A DNA stretch of 64,000 nt from Pseudoxanthomonas sp. F37 (GCF_022965755.1 NZ_CP095187.1:2170001-2234000), one strand, 5' to 3'; shown: positions 42,041 through 54,652, counted from the stretch's first letter. The notes: generated by a model not told the origin, from the letters alone. Numbers and translations: made by a program.

Positions 42041-43288
42041 ATGAAGAAGAACCCGTCCCGCACCGCCGCCCTGCCCTTCGAGATCGTCGCCACGCGCGAA
42101 CATCCGCTGGGCATGCCGGCCGAGCGCTTCCTGCGCGACTACTGGCACAAGCGGCCGCTGCTGATCCGCAATGCCTTCCCCGGCTTCGAAACGCCCGTGC
42201 AGCCGGAAGACCTGGCCGGCCTGGCCTGCGAAGAGGGCGTGCTGGCGCGGATGATCAGCCTGGATCGTGCGACCGGGGCCTGGGACGTGCGCACCGGCCC
42301 GTTCCAGGAAGAGGATTTCCCCGGCCTGCCCGACCATGACTGGACCTTGCTGGTGCAGGACGTGGACAAATGGGACCCCGACGTGCGCGCGCTGCTGGCG
42401 CAGTTCCGTTTCCTGCCGCGCTGGCGGGTGGACGACATCATGATCAGCTTCGCGGCCACCGGCGGCTCGGTGGGCGCCCATGTAGACCACTACGACGTGT
42501 TCCTGCTGCAGGCGCAGGGCGAGCGCCGCTGGATGATCGATGCCAGCGTGGCGCTGGGGCGGCCGGCGCCGGACCTGGCCTTCCAGGAGGACGTGGCGAT
42601 CAAGCTGCTGCAGCGGTTCGAACCGACCCACGAATGGGTGCTGTCGCCGGGGGACATGCTGTACCTGCCGCCGCTGGTTCCGCACCATGGCGTGGCGGAG
42701 AACCCGTGCCTGACCTTCTCGGTGGGCATGCGCGCGCCGTCGTCGGCGGAACTGATCGCCGACTACCTGGACACGCTGGTCGCCGACGCCGACGAGGCCG
42801 TGCGCTACCACGATGAGGACCTCAGCACGCCCCAGGACCCCTACGAGATCGACGCGCGCGCGATGGAACGCGCGGTGGAAGCCCTGAATGCCCTGAGGAT
42901 GAACGACCCGGACCGGCTGGGCGACTGGTTCGGCCGCTTCATCACCACCTACCGGGCGTCCGGCGACGTGATGCCGGGCCCGGACGCGCCCTCGCGCATC
43001 GAACTGGAATGGGACCTGCAGCAGGGCGCCCGCCTGCTCCGCCACCCCTTCTCGCGGTTCGCCTGGCGCCGCCGCCGCACGCAGGCCACGCTGTTCTGCA
43101 GTGGCGTGGACCACGTGATGCCGGTGAAGGACGCCCGCGTGCTGGCAGCCGCCGAGTCGCTCGACGGCCAGGCCTACGCCTCGCTCAGCGATGCCGGCCG
43201 CGACGCCGTCATGGCACTGGCCGCGCAGGGCCACTACCAGCTCGCCCTCGACGATGACGACCCGAACCTCGGGGACGCGCAGTCATGA
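42041..43288 (+). CDS. roxA: Ribosomal protein uL16 arginine 3-hydroxylase-like cupin (RoxA/YcfD)
   Basis: JmjC/cupin-fold Fe(II)- and 2-oxoglutarate-dependent oxygenase of 415 residues, similar to E. coli RoxA, which hydroxylates an arginine of ribosomal protein uL16. The iron triad is His147-x-Asp149 in GSVGAHVDHYDVFLLQ and His215 or His216 in LPPLVPHHGVAENP. The C-terminal winged-helix-like region ends with LALDDDDPNLG. The ATG at 42041 begins MKKNPSRTAALPFE; the open frame upstream is unrelated to the family. It overlaps the GNAT gene by ATGA, so they share a message. The ribosomal substrate is a family inference. Confidence 0.9.
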   Translation: MKKNPSRTAALPFEIVATREHPLGMPAERFLRDYWHKRPLLIRNAFPGFETPVQPEDLAGLACEEGVLARMISLDRATGAWDVRTGPFQEEDFPGLPDHDWTLLVQDVDKWDPDVRALLAQFRFLPRWRVDDIMISFAATGGSVGAHVDHYDVFLLQAQGERRWMIDASVALGRPAPDLAFQEDVAIKLLQRFEPTHEWVLSPGDMLYLPPLVPHHGVAENPCLTFSVGMRAPSSAELIADYLDTLVADADEAVRYHDEDLSTPQDPYEIDARAMERAVEALNALRMNDPDRLGDWFGRFITTYRASGDVMPGPDAPSRIELEWDLQQGARLLRHPFSRFAWRRRRTQATLFCSGVDHVMPVKDARVLAAAESLDGQAYASLSDAGRDAVMALAAQGHYQLALDDDDPNLGDAQS

Positions 43289-44193
43289 GCGCGGGGGACT
43301 ATCGCGTCGAGGCGGTCGACTACACCGCCGCACTGGACGATCTCCGCCGGGTCCGCGAGGCCGTATTCGTGGAGGAACAGGGCGTTCCGCGCGACCTCGA
43401 ACGGGATGCGCTGGACCCGCTGTGCCACCACGTGATCGCCCGCGAGGCCGGCGGGCAGGCCATCGGCACCGCCAGGCTCACCCCCGATCATCGGATCGGA
43501 CGCATGGCCGTACTGTCGGCCTGGCGCGGCCGGGGCGTGGGACAGGCCCTGCTGCTGGCCCTGCTGGCCGAGGCCCGCCGACGCCATTGGCCGGCCGTAT
43601 CCCTGCATGCCCAGGTCGGGGCCGAAGGGTTCTATGCCCGCCAGGGCTTCCTTCCCGAGGGCGAGCGCTTTCTCGAAGCCGGCATCGAGCACCAGGGCAT
43701 GCGCCGGGTGCTGGGCGGCACGGCCACCATCGCCCACCGGGCCGAAGCCGTCGCCATCACCACGGCCGTCATCGTGCAGGCCCGTCGCTCGCTGTCGATC
43801 TACAGCCGCGCCCTGGATCCCGGACTGTGGGACGCCCCGCCGGTGGTGGGGGCGCTACGCCGGTTCGCCACGCACCGGACCGGCGTGCAGGTCCAGGTCC
43901 TGCTGCAGGACGCAGCCGCACCCCAGCACGCACTGGCGCCACTGATCGGCCTGGCCCAGCGCCTGCCCAGCGTGTTCGCGTTCCGCGAAGTGCAGGATCC
44001 GGTGGACCTGCCCTACGCCGCGGCCTTCGTCGCCAACGACGACCACGGCTACTACTACCGGCCGCTGGGCCACCGCTTCGATGGCGAGGCCGGCCTGGAA
44101 CACGCCGGGCGCGCACGCCAGCTGCGCGAAGAGTTCACCCAGATGTGGGAACGCGCGCGTCCGGTCTCCGAATACCGCGCGCTTGGCCTGTGA
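43285..44193 (+). CDS. GNAT acetyltransferase fused to a C-terminal phospholipase-D-like domain
   Basis: A 302-residue two-domain protein. Residues 1-145 are a GNAT fold with the acetyl-CoA motif RMAVLSAWRGRGVGQALLLA and the late strand HAQVGAEGFYARQGF, close to ElaA-type acetyltransferases. Residues 150-302 (ITTAVIVQARRSLSIYSRAL and FVANDDHGYYYRPLGHRFDG) resemble a degenerate PLD-like or DUF7931 domain, without a clear HKD motif. The overlap with roxA suggests co-translation, so a role in protein or ribosome modification is possible, but the substrate is unknown. Confidence 0.82.
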   Translation: MSAGDYRVEAVDYTAALDDLRRVREAVFVEEQGVPRDLERDALDPLCHHVIAREAGGQAIGTARLTPDHRIGRMAVLSAWRGRGVGQALLLALLAEARRRHWPAVSLHAQVGAEGFYARQGFLPEGERFLEAGIEHQGMRRVLGGTATIAHRAEAVAITTAVIVQARRSLSIYSRALDPGLWDAPPVVGALRRFATHRTGVQVQVLLQDAAAPQHALAPLIGLAQRLPSVFAFREVQDPVDLPYAAAFVANDDHGYYYRPLGHRFDGEAGLEHAGRARQLREEFTQMWERARPVSEYRALGL

Positions 44194-44265
44194 TGGCGGG
44201 TCCCGCGGCGCCGGCAGCCTGCGCCTTTAGTCCAATCCGGTTACGCCCCGTTCCCGGCATGGGGG

Positions 44266-44271
44266 TATAAT
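44266..44271 (+). promoter_or_regulatory. -10 element of the sucA promoter
   Basis: A perfect TATAAT lies 72 bp after the GNAT stop codon, with only a weak -35-like TTACGC upstream. Transcription would begin near 44278, which puts the start-codon candidates at 44311 (ATG) and 44359 (GTG) downstream of it. Confidence 0.6.
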
Positions 44272-44358
44272 TTCTGGGTTTTCGTCCATGTCGCCGAGAC
44301 ATTGCGTGACATGGACCGCAAGCGCCCCTCGACTACCCCACTGCACGCCATCGCCATC

Positions 44359-47187
<2,829 letters not shown>

Positions 47188-47235
47188 GCCCGCCCATTTC
47201 CAACGAACAACAACACCACCAGGACGCCCCATCCC

Positions 47236-48459
47236 ATGGCCACTGAAGTCAAAGTTCCGGTTCTTCCCGAGTCCGTCTCCGACGCCACCATCGCCGCCTG
47301 GCACAAGAAGGTGGGCGACGCGGTCAAGCGCGACGAGAACCTGATGGACCTGGAAACCGACAAGGTCGTGCTGGAAGTGCCCTCGCCCGTCGACGGCGTG
47401 CTGAAGGAAATCAAGTTCAAGGAAGGCGACACGGTGACCAGCCAGCAGCTGCTGGCGATCATCGAGGAAGGCGCGGCTGCCGCAGCCCCCGCCCCCGCCG
47501 CGGAGGAAAAGAAGCCGGCCGCCGGCGCCCAGGAAGTGCAGCCCAAGGCCGAAGCCGCCAAGGCCGACGCCGCTGCCCCGGCCAGCACCAAGCCCGCGCC
47601 GGCCGGCGCCGACGCGCTGCCCCCGGGCGCCCGCTTCACCGCCATCACCCAGGGCATCGACCCGGCGAACGTGGAAGGTACCGGCCGCCGCGGCGCCGTG
47701 ACCAAGGAAGACCTGGTCAACTACGCCAGCGGCAAGACCGCCGGCGTGTCCGGTGGTGCGCGTCCTGAGGAGCGCGTGCCGATGACCCGCATCCGCACCC
47801 GCATCGCCGAGCGCCTGATGCAGTCCAAGAACTCCATCGCCATGCTGACCTCGTTCAACGAGGTCAACCTGGCCAAGGTCATGGAGATGCGCAAGGAGCT
47901 GCAGGACGACTTCGTGAAGGCCAACGGCATCAAGCTGGGCTTCATGAGCTTCTTCGCCAAGGCCGCCGCCAACGCACTGCAGCGCCATCCGGTCGTCAAC
48001 GCCTCGGTCGACGGCAACGACATCATCTACCACGGCTACGCCGACATCTCGATCGCCGTGTCCACCGACAAGGGCCTGGTCACGCCGGTCCTGCGCAATG
48101 TCGAGCGCATGGGCTTTGGCGACATCGAGAAGGGCATCGCCGAGTACGCCAAGAAGGCGCGCGACGGCAAGCTGGGCCTGGAGGACCTGCAGGGCGGCAC
48201 CTTCACCATCACCAACGGCGGCACCTTCGGCTCGCTGATGTCCACGCCCATCGTCAATCCGCCGCAGAGCGCCATCCTGGGCATGCACGCCATCAAGGAG
48301 CGCGCCATCGTCGAGAACGGCCAGGTGGTCGCGGCGCCGATGATGTACATCGCGCTGTCCTACGACCACCGCATCATCGACGGCAAGGACGCGGTGCTGT
48401 TCCTGGTGGACATCAAGAACCAGCTCGAGAATCCGCACCGCATGCTGCTGGGCATGTGA
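47236..48459 (+). CDS. sucB: Dihydrolipoyl succinyltransferase, E2 of the 2-oxoglutarate dehydrogenase complex
   Basis: Forms the core of the complex and transfers succinyl groups from lipoamide to CoA. It has a single lipoyl domain (lipoyl Lys43 in [17 protein letters not shown]), an Ala/Pro linker at about residues 80-125, and a peripheral subunit-binding domain ([20 protein letters not shown]) in which the run is slightly divergent. The catalytic domain ends with the active-site [16 protein letters not shown], His378 and Asp382. The 407-residue length is typical of SucB with one lipoyl domain. It starts 48 bp after sucA. Confidence 0.97.
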   Translation: MATEVKVPVLPESVSDATIAAWHKKVGDAVKRDENLMDLETDKVVLEVPSPVDGVLKEIKFKEGDTVTSQQLLAIIEEGAAAAAPAPAAEEKKPAAGAQEVQPKAEAAKADAAAPASTKPAPAGADALPPGARFTAITQGIDPANVEGTGRRGAVTKEDLVNYASGKTAGVSGGARPEERVPMTRIRTRIAERLMQSKNSIAMLTSFNEVNLAKVMEMRKELQDDFVKANGIKLGFMSFFAKAAANALQRHPVVNASVDGNDIIYHGYADISIAVSTDKGLVTPVLRNVERMGFGDIEKGIAEYAKKARDGKLGLEDLQGGTFTITNGGTFGSLMSTPIVNPPQSAILGMHAIKERAIVENGQVVAAPMMYIALSYDHRIIDGKDAVLFLVDIKNQLENPHRMLLGM

Positions 48460-48463
48460 GAGC

Positions 48464-48550
48464 CGTGATTGGTGATTGGGGGCAGGTGATTCGCAACAGC
48501 GTTTCACCGCCCCACCCTTTCGAATCACGAATCACTTATCACTAATCACG
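48464..48550. repeat. Large inverted-repeat element between sucB and lpd
   Basis: Two 30-bp arms (48464-48493 and 48521-48550) made of repeated GTGATT heptamer-like units are inverted around a 27-nt loop. Each arm begins CGTGATT and ends GTGATTCG in its own orientation. The first 40 bp match the element at 50001-50040 in 33 positions. In the transcript it would fold into one long hairpin between the E2 and E3 genes. Confidence 0.8.
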
Positions 48551-48553
48551 TGA

Positions 48554-49999
<1,446 letters not shown>

Positions 50000-50000
50000 G

Positions 50001-50129
50001 GCCGTGATGGGTGATGCGTGACGGGTGATTCGCTACAGCGAACACCGCACGGACCCCACCATCACGGCGCAGACGCCGGGCACCTGCCCGGCGTCTGCTT
50101 TTCACCCCTCACGCGTCCCCATCACCGCC
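50001..50129. repeat. Second inverted-repeat element, after lpd, enclosing a terminator
   Basis: The left arm near 50001-50034 (GCCGTGATGGGTGATGCGTG and onward) and the right arm near 50099-50129 are inverted copies with a few mismatches. The left arm is homologous to the element between sucB and lpd. The loop contains a complete intrinsic terminator hairpin, and the right arm ends one base before the start codon of the LOG gene. Confidence 0.7.
50069..50102 (+). terminator. Terminator of the sucA-sucB-lpd operon
   Basis: A 13-bp perfect stem GCAGACGCCGGGC-ACCT-GCCCGGCGTCTGC is followed by TTTT, 70 bp after the lpd stop. Confidence 0.9.
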
Positions 50130-50723
50130 ATGAAGAGCATCTGCGTCTACTGCGGCTCCAACGCCGGCAGCAAGCCCGCCTACACCGAACGCGCGATCGC
50201 CCTGGGCGACCGCATCGCGAAGGAAGGCTTGCGCCTGGTCTACGGCGGCGGCAACGTCGGGCTGATGGGCATCGTGGCGGACGCCGTGCTCGCCGCGGGC
50301 GGCGAGGTGGTGGGCGTGATTCCCGAACAGTTGGTCGGCTGGGAAGTGGCGCACAAGGGCGTCACCCGGTTGGAAGTGGTCGCCAACATGCACGAGCGCA
50401 AGAAGCGCATGTTCGACCTCTCCGACGCCTTCGTCGCCCTGCCCGGCGGTTTCGGCACGCTGGACGAGATGTTCGAGATGCTGACCTGGCGCCAGCTCGG
50501 CATCGGCGACAAGCCCTGCGCCTTCCTGGATGTGGACGGGTTCTACGCGCCGCTGATGGGCATGATCGACCGCATGGTGGAGGAACGCTTCCTGCACCCG
50601 GAACAGCGCAACGACCTGTGGCACGGCGACGACCTCGATGCCATGGTCGCCTGGATGCGCGCCTATACCCCGGCGCAGGCGGACAAGTGGATGGATGAGA
50701 AGCGGCGGAAGTCGCTGCGCTGA
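50130..50723 (+). CDS. LOG family protein (TIGR00730), nucleoside 5'-monophosphate phosphoribohydrolase
   Basis: A 197-residue Rossmann-fold protein of the LOG/YgdH family, which hydrolyses the N-glycosidic bond of nucleotide monophosphates and in some species releases cytokinins. Signatures are the opening KSICVYCGSNAGSKPAYTE, the GGGNVGLMG phosphate loop at residues 39-47, Arg-Lys in NMHERKKRMF, and the defining PGGFGTLDE at 105-113. The start is the ATG at 50130, immediately after an inverted repeat, with no obvious ribosome site. It is separated from lpd by a terminator. Natural substrate unknown. Confidence 0.92.
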   Translation: MKSICVYCGSNAGSKPAYTERAIALGDRIAKEGLRLVYGGGNVGLMGIVADAVLAAGGEVVGVIPEQLVGWEVAHKGVTRLEVVANMHERKKRMFDLSDAFVALPGGFGTLDEMFEMLTWRQLGIGDKPCAFLDVDGFYAPLMGMIDRMVEERFLHPEQRNDLWHGDDLDAMVAWMRAYTPAQADKWMDEKRRKSLR

Positions 50724-50730
50724 GACCACC

Positions 50731-51603
50731 CCGTCGTCCCAGCGAACGCTGGGACCCATCTTGCTCTTGCGGCCTCCATCAGGGCGCTCACGGCCAACGC
50801 TGGGACCCATCTGCTCCTGGCGGCATCCGGGCCCTCATGGGAAATGGATTCCAGCGTGCGCTGGAATGACGAGCCGGAGCGGATCACACACTAGGACTCC
50901 TTCCGTCGTCCCAGCGAACGCTGGGACCCATCTTGCTCTTGCGGCCTCCATCGCGGCGCTCACGGCCCATGGATTCCAGCTTGCGCTGGAATGACGGGCC
51001 GGAGCGGATCACACGCCAGGACTCCCCCCGTCGTCCCAGCGAACGCTGGGACCCATCTTGCTCTTGCGGCCTCCATCAGGGCGCTCACGGCCAACGCTGG
51101 GACCCATAAGCTCCTGGCGGCATCCGGGCCCTCATGGGAAATGGATTCCAGCTTGCGCTGGAATGACGAGCCGGAGCACATCACACGCCAGGACTCCCCT
51201 CCGTCGTCCCAGCGAACGCTGGGACCCATCTTGCTCTTGCGGCCTCCATCACGGCGCTCACGGCCAATGGATTCCAGCTTGCGCTGGAATGACGAGCCGG
51301 AGCACATCACACGCCAGGACCCCCTCCGTCGTCCCAGCGAACGCTGGGACCCATCTTGCTCTTGCAGCCTCCATCGCGGCGCTCACGGCCAATGGATTCC
51401 AGCTTGCGCTGGAATGACGGGGTCGGGAGGATCACGCCAGGACTCCCCTCCGTCGTCCCAGCGAACGCTGGGACCCATCTTGCTCTTGCGGCCTCCATCG
51501 CGGCGCTCACCGCCAATGGATTCCAGCTTGCGCTGGAATGACGGGGCTGACGGCATCCAGGCCCTCATGGGAAATGGATTCCAGCGTGCGCTGGAATGAC
51601 GGG
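50731..51603. repeat. Tandem array of REP-like hairpins in two inverted, covarying versions
   Basis: Six A hairpins (20-bp GTCCCAGC-GAAC-GCTGGGAC, at 50736, 50908, 51033, 51206, 51331 and 51455) alternate with seven B hairpins (20-bp ATTCCAGC-nnGC-GCTGGAAT type, at 50848, 50973, 51145, 51271, 51396, 51520 and 51578). B read on the minus strand matches A in 23 of 30 positions, with two base pairs of the stem changed on both sides. Spacers are conserved. Unit spacing is 172, 125, 173, 125 and 124 bp; the long units carry a second spacer with half an A element (50796-50810 and 51093-51107). Open frames across the array repeat the same peptide and are not genes. This explains the 930-bp stretch between the LOG and GIY-YIG genes. 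Confidence 0.93.
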
Positions 51604-51655
51604 GTTCGGTCTATAGTCCACCGACAACACCCAGGACCGGCAACGGAGAGCCTGC

Positions 51656-51952
51656 ATGCCCCGGGAACGGATTCCCTGTGTCTATATCCTGGCCAGCCAG
51701 CCACGAGGCACCCTCTATGTCGGCGTAACGTCCGACCTCCCAGCACGCATCTGGCAGCACAAGCACGATCAGGCCGATGGCTTCACCCGACGCTATGGCA
51801 TCCATACTTTGGTCTGGTATGAAGTCCACGCACGGATGGAATCTGCGATCCTGCGCGAGAAGGCACTGAAAGCTTGGAAACGGCTATGGAAAATCCAACT
51901 GATCGAGGATGCGAACCCAACGTGGCGCGACCGGTACCCGGACATCCTTTGA
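51656..51952 (+). CDS. Small GIY-YIG nuclease family protein
   Basis: A 98-residue single-domain GIY-YIG endonuclease of the YhbQ-like group. The motif is split as usual: Tyr10-Ile-Leu in VYILASQPRG and Tyr21-Val-Gly23 in GTLYVGVTSDL, then Arg31 in PARIWQHK and the metal-binding Glu68 in AILREKALKAW. The C-terminal IEDANPTWRDRYPD is typical of this small family. There is no added DNA-binding domain. It begins 53 bp after the last hairpin of the repeat array with AGAG about 8 nt before the ATG, and ends 21 bp before the reductase gene. Cutting or mobilising the repeats is a hypothesis from position and from similar cases in other bacteria. Confidence 0.92.
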   Translation: MPRERIPCVYILASQPRGTLYVGVTSDLPARIWQHKHDQADGFTRRYGIHTLVWYEVHARMESAILREKALKAWKRLWKIQLIEDANPTWRDRYPDIL

Positions 51953-51973
51953 GACGATAGAGACACAACGACG

Positions 51974-52966
51974 ATGACACTCCCCTCCTTCACCGCCTTC
52001 CGCATCCACAACGACGAGGCCGGTTACCGCAGCGGCATCGAATCCATCGCCCTGGACGCGTTGAATCCCGGCGAAGTGGTCATCAAGACCGCCTACTCGT
52101 CGGTCAACTACAAGGACGCGCTGGCTGGCACGGGCGAAGGCAAGATCCTGCGCCGGTTCCCGCTGGTGGGCGGTATCGACGTGGCGGGGCATGTGGTGGC
52201 CTCCACCGATCCGGCATTCAAGGAAGGCGATGCCGTGCTCGTCACCGGCTGTGGCCTCAGCGAGACCCGCGATGGCGGGTATGCGGAATACGCGCGGCTG
52301 GAGGCCCGGTGGGTCATTCCGCTCCCCACCGGCCTGACGCTGCGCGAGAGCATGATCCTGGGCACCGCCGGCTTCACCGCCGCGCTGGCCCTGTTCCGCC
52401 TGTGCGAGAACCGGCAGGCGCCGGACCTGGGGCCCTTGGCGGTCACCGGGGCCACGGGCGGTGTGGGGTCGCTGGCGGTGGACATCTTCAGCAGGGCCGG
52501 GTTCGAGGTGCATGCCATCAGCGGCAAGCCGGACAATGCCGGCTATCTGACCTCCCTCGGCGCGCGCAAGGTCCTGCCACGCGATGCGCTGGCCACCACC
52601 CGCCCGATGGAAACCGCCCGCTTCGGCGGCGGCCTGGACAACGTCGGTGGCCCCATGCTGGCCAGCCTGCTGGCGCAGACCGTCCCCTACGGCAACGTGG
52701 CCACCGCCGGACTGGCCGCCAGCGCGGACCTGCCGACCACCGTGATGCCCTTCATCATCCGCGGGGTATCCCTGCTGGGCGTGGCCTCCGCCGGCACCGC
52801 CCGCGACATCCGCGACACGGTGTGGCAGCGGCTGGCCAGCGACTGGAAGCCCGCGCACCTGGACACCATCTGCACCCGGGAAACCACGCTGGAGGGCCTG
52901 CCCGAGGTATTCCGGACCATGCTGGCCGGCGGCTCCTTCGGTCGCACGCTGGTGCGAATGGGATGA
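51974..52966 (+). CDS. acuI: Zinc-free medium-chain reductase, YhdH/AcuI (acrylyl-CoA reductase) type
   Basis: A 330-residue NADPH-dependent medium-chain oxidoreductase of the YhdH/YhfP group. E. coli YhdH and Rhodobacter AcuI reduce acrylyl-CoA to propionyl-CoA and so detoxify acrylate. Signatures are AYSSVNYKDALAGTGEG, the domain-2 nucleotide site LAVTGATGGVGSLAVDIFSR, and the group-specific IIRGVSLLGVASAGT. The zinc ligands of alcohol dehydrogenases are absent. It begins 21 bp after the GIY-YIG gene, which may be chance because that gene belongs with the repeats. The exact substrate is inferred. Confidence 0.88.
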   Translation: MTLPSFTAFRIHNDEAGYRSGIESIALDALNPGEVVIKTAYSSVNYKDALAGTGEGKILRRFPLVGGIDVAGHVVASTDPAFKEGDAVLVTGCGLSETRDGGYAEYARLEARWVIPLPTGLTLRESMILGTAGFTAALALFRLCENRQAPDLGPLAVTGATGGVGSLAVDIFSRAGFEVHAISGKPDNAGYLTSLGARKVLPRDALATTRPMETARFGGGLDNVGGPMLASLLAQTVPYGNVATAGLAASADLPTTVMPFIIRGVSLLGVASAGTARDIRDTVWQRLASDWKPAHLDTICTRETTLEGLPEVFRTMLAGGSFGRTLVRMG

Positions 52967-53014
52967 ACGGCAGCCGCGGCACGACGGGCGTCACCGCCTG
53001 ACCGCCTTTGCCAT

Positions 53015-53042
53015 TTGTCTTGTCCCGAACACGCTCTACAAT
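53015..53042 (+). promoter_or_regulatory. Promoter of the receiver gene
   Basis: TTGTCT at 53015-53020 and TACAAT at 53037-53042 are 16 bp apart, followed by a leader of about 22 nt with a GGGGA ribosome site. Confidence 0.55.
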
Positions 53043-53070
53043 CGACGCCGGGGACAACTTGGGGAACTCC

Positions 53071-53463
53071 ATGGCAAAGATTCTGATCGTCGACGATTCA
53101 CCCTCGCAGTTGCTGGGCATCCAGCGCATCGTCGAGAAACTGGGGCACGAATCCATCACCGCCGAGGACGGCGCCGCGGGCGTGGAAGTCGCCAAGCGCG
53201 AGCTGCCGGACATGGTGCTGATGGACGTGGTGATGCCCAACCTCAACGGGTTCCAGGCCACCCGCACGCTGAGCCGCGAGGCCACCACCAAGCACATCCC
53301 GGTGATCCTGGTGACCACCAAGGACCAGGACACCGACCGCATGTGGGGCCTGCGCCAGGGGGCCAAGGCCTACCTGACCAAGCCGTTCTCGGAAGACGAA
53401 CTGGCCGAGGTCATCGAACGCATCTTCAACGCCCGCGAACTGCCCTCGCCCCCCTCGGCCTGA
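53071..53463 (+). CDS. Single-domain response regulator, PilH-like
   Basis: A 130-residue stand-alone receiver without an output domain. The acidic pocket is Asp8-Asp9, the phosphoacceptor is Asp52 in MVLMDVVMPNLNGFQATRTL, and Thr82-Thr83 and Lys104 (YLTKPFSEDE) complete it. The segments VMPNLNGFQATR and VTTKDQDTDRMWGLRQGA are close to Pseudomonas PilH, a receiver of the twitching-motility chemosensory system. No chemosensory genes are nearby, so it works with a kinase encoded elsewhere. It has its own promoter, and a hairpin follows. Confidence 0.88.
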   Translation: MAKILIVDDSPSQLLGIQRIVEKLGHESITAEDGAAGVEVAKRELPDMVLMDVVMPNLNGFQATRTLSREATTKHIPVILVTTKDQDTDRMWGLRQGAKAYLTKPFSEDELAEVIERIFNARELPSPPSA

Positions 53464-53488
53464 CAGACAGCCCGCGCGGTACGCACGA

Positions 53489-53510
53489 AGAGCAGGCCCC
53501 GGCCTGCTCT
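53489..53510. terminator. Hairpin terminator between the receiver and cfa
   Basis: A 10-bp perfect stem AGAGCAGGCC-CC-GGCCTGCTCT lies between the two convergent stop codons. It is followed by CTGCGTTT and lacks a clean T run. Confidence 0.65.
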
Positions 53511-53526
53511 CTGCGTTTGTGGCCCT

Positions 53527-54645
53527 TCAACGCGGCGCGACGTAGCCACCCCGCACACCGCGCGGCGACAGCACCAGTTGCCACAGTTGCGAACGACGGC
53601 TGCGGAAGGTGGCCATCGACGCGCCCAGGTAGAACCGCCACATGCGGCGGAAGCGCGTATCGTAGCGCGCGTCCAGCCGGTCCCAGGCGGCCTCCACGTT
53701 GGTGCGCCAGGCCTGCAGCGTGCGGTCGTAGTCGGCGCCGAAACCATGCCAGTCCTCCAGGACGAACCGCCCCTCCAGCGCGTGGGTGATCTGCGCCGCC
53801 GACGGCAGCATCGAGTTGGGGAAGATGTAGCGCGCGATCCAGGGATCGGTCCGCTGCACCGAGCGGTTGGTGCCGATGGTGTGCAGCAGGAACAGACCAT
53901 CGGCGGGCAGGCAACGGCGGATCACGTCGAAGAACGTGGCGTAGTTCTTCACCCCCACATGCTCGAACATGCCCAGCGAGAACGCGGCGTCGAACCGCTC
54001 GTCCAGGTCGCGGTAGTCCTGCAGGCGGATCTCGATGGGCAGCCCGGCGCAGAGGCGGCGCGCGTAATCGGCCTGCTCGGCCGAAATGGTCACGCCGACC
54101 CCGCTGATCCGGTAACGTTCGGCGGCGAACTTCAAGGCCTCGCCCCAACCGCATCCCACGTCGACCACCCGCATGCCCGGGGCCAGCCGCAGCTTCCTGC
54201 ACACCAGATCCAGCTTGGCTTCCTGCGCGGCATCCAGATCCTGCGCATTCGGCCAATAGGCGCAGCTGTACACCAGGCGGCGACCCAGCATGGCCGCGTA
54301 CAGGTCGTTGCCCAGATCGTAATGGCGCCGTCCCACCTCACCGCTGCGACGGCGCGACTGCAGGTTGGTCAGGCGGGCGCGGAGCGCATCGAAGAGTTCG
54401 CCGGCCCCGTGCACCCGCTCGTCCAGGCGCGCATCGAGCAGGCGGGACAGCAGGCCGTCCAGCGCCTCGGCGTCCCACCATCCGTCCATGTAGCTCTCGC
54501 CCAGACCCAGCGAACCCTGACCCAGCACGCGTGCGTACACGCGGGGATCGCGGACCTGGAAATCCCATGGCCGGTCGCCACCGACCCGCACATCCGCCTC
54601 GGCCAACAGGGATCGCATCCTGTGCTCGAAGCGGACATGCGGCAT
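53527..54645 (-). CDS. cfa: Cyclopropane-fatty-acyl-phospholipid synthase
   Basis: SAM-dependent enzyme that adds a methylene bridge to unsaturated membrane lipids, usually in stationary phase. The 372-residue protein (start ATG at 54645) has an N-terminal lipid-binding domain (LGQGSLGLGESYMDGWWDAE), the family GRRHYDLGNDLYAAMLGRRL segment, the SAM motif VVDVGCGWGEALKF, and the FSLGMFEHVGVKNYATFF region. It is 7 bp after the stop of the lipoprotein gene, so they are probably co-transcribed. Longer starts upstream run through that gene and are rejected. Confidence 0.94.
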   Translation of the reverse strand: MPHVRFEHRMRSLLAEADVRVGGDRPWDFQVRDPRVYARVLGQGSLGLGESYMDGWWDAEALDGLLSRLLDARLDERVHGAGELFDALRARLTNLQSRRRSGEVGRRHYDLGNDLYAAMLGRRLVYSCAYWPNAQDLDAAQEAKLDLVCRKLRLAPGMRVVDVGCGWGEALKFAAERYRISGVGVTISAEQADYARRLCAGLPIEIRLQDYRDLDERFDAAFSLGMFEHVGVKNYATFFDVIRRCLPADGLFLLHTIGTNRSVQRTDPWIARYIFPNSMLPSAAQITHALEGRFVLEDWHGFGADYDRTLQAWRTNVEAAWDRLDARYDTRFRRMWRFYLGASMATFRSRRSQLWQLVLSPRGVRGGYVAPR

Positions 54646-54652
54646 GGCGGAC

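Noticed and set aside
44302..44358. A separate leader peptide before sucA
   Set aside because: The frame is continuous with sucA and is better explained as an upstream in-frame stretch before the GTG start.
50731..51603. CRISPR array
   Set aside because: The spacers between repeats are conserved copies, the repeats alternate in orientation with unequal spacing, and no cas gene is present.
50638..51822. Open frames crossing the repeat array that repeat peptides such as AGTHLALAAS and SSFQRKLES
   Set aside because: They are translations of the hairpin repeats in several frames and strands, start within repeats and lack ribosome sites. Such frames are a known source of false proteins.
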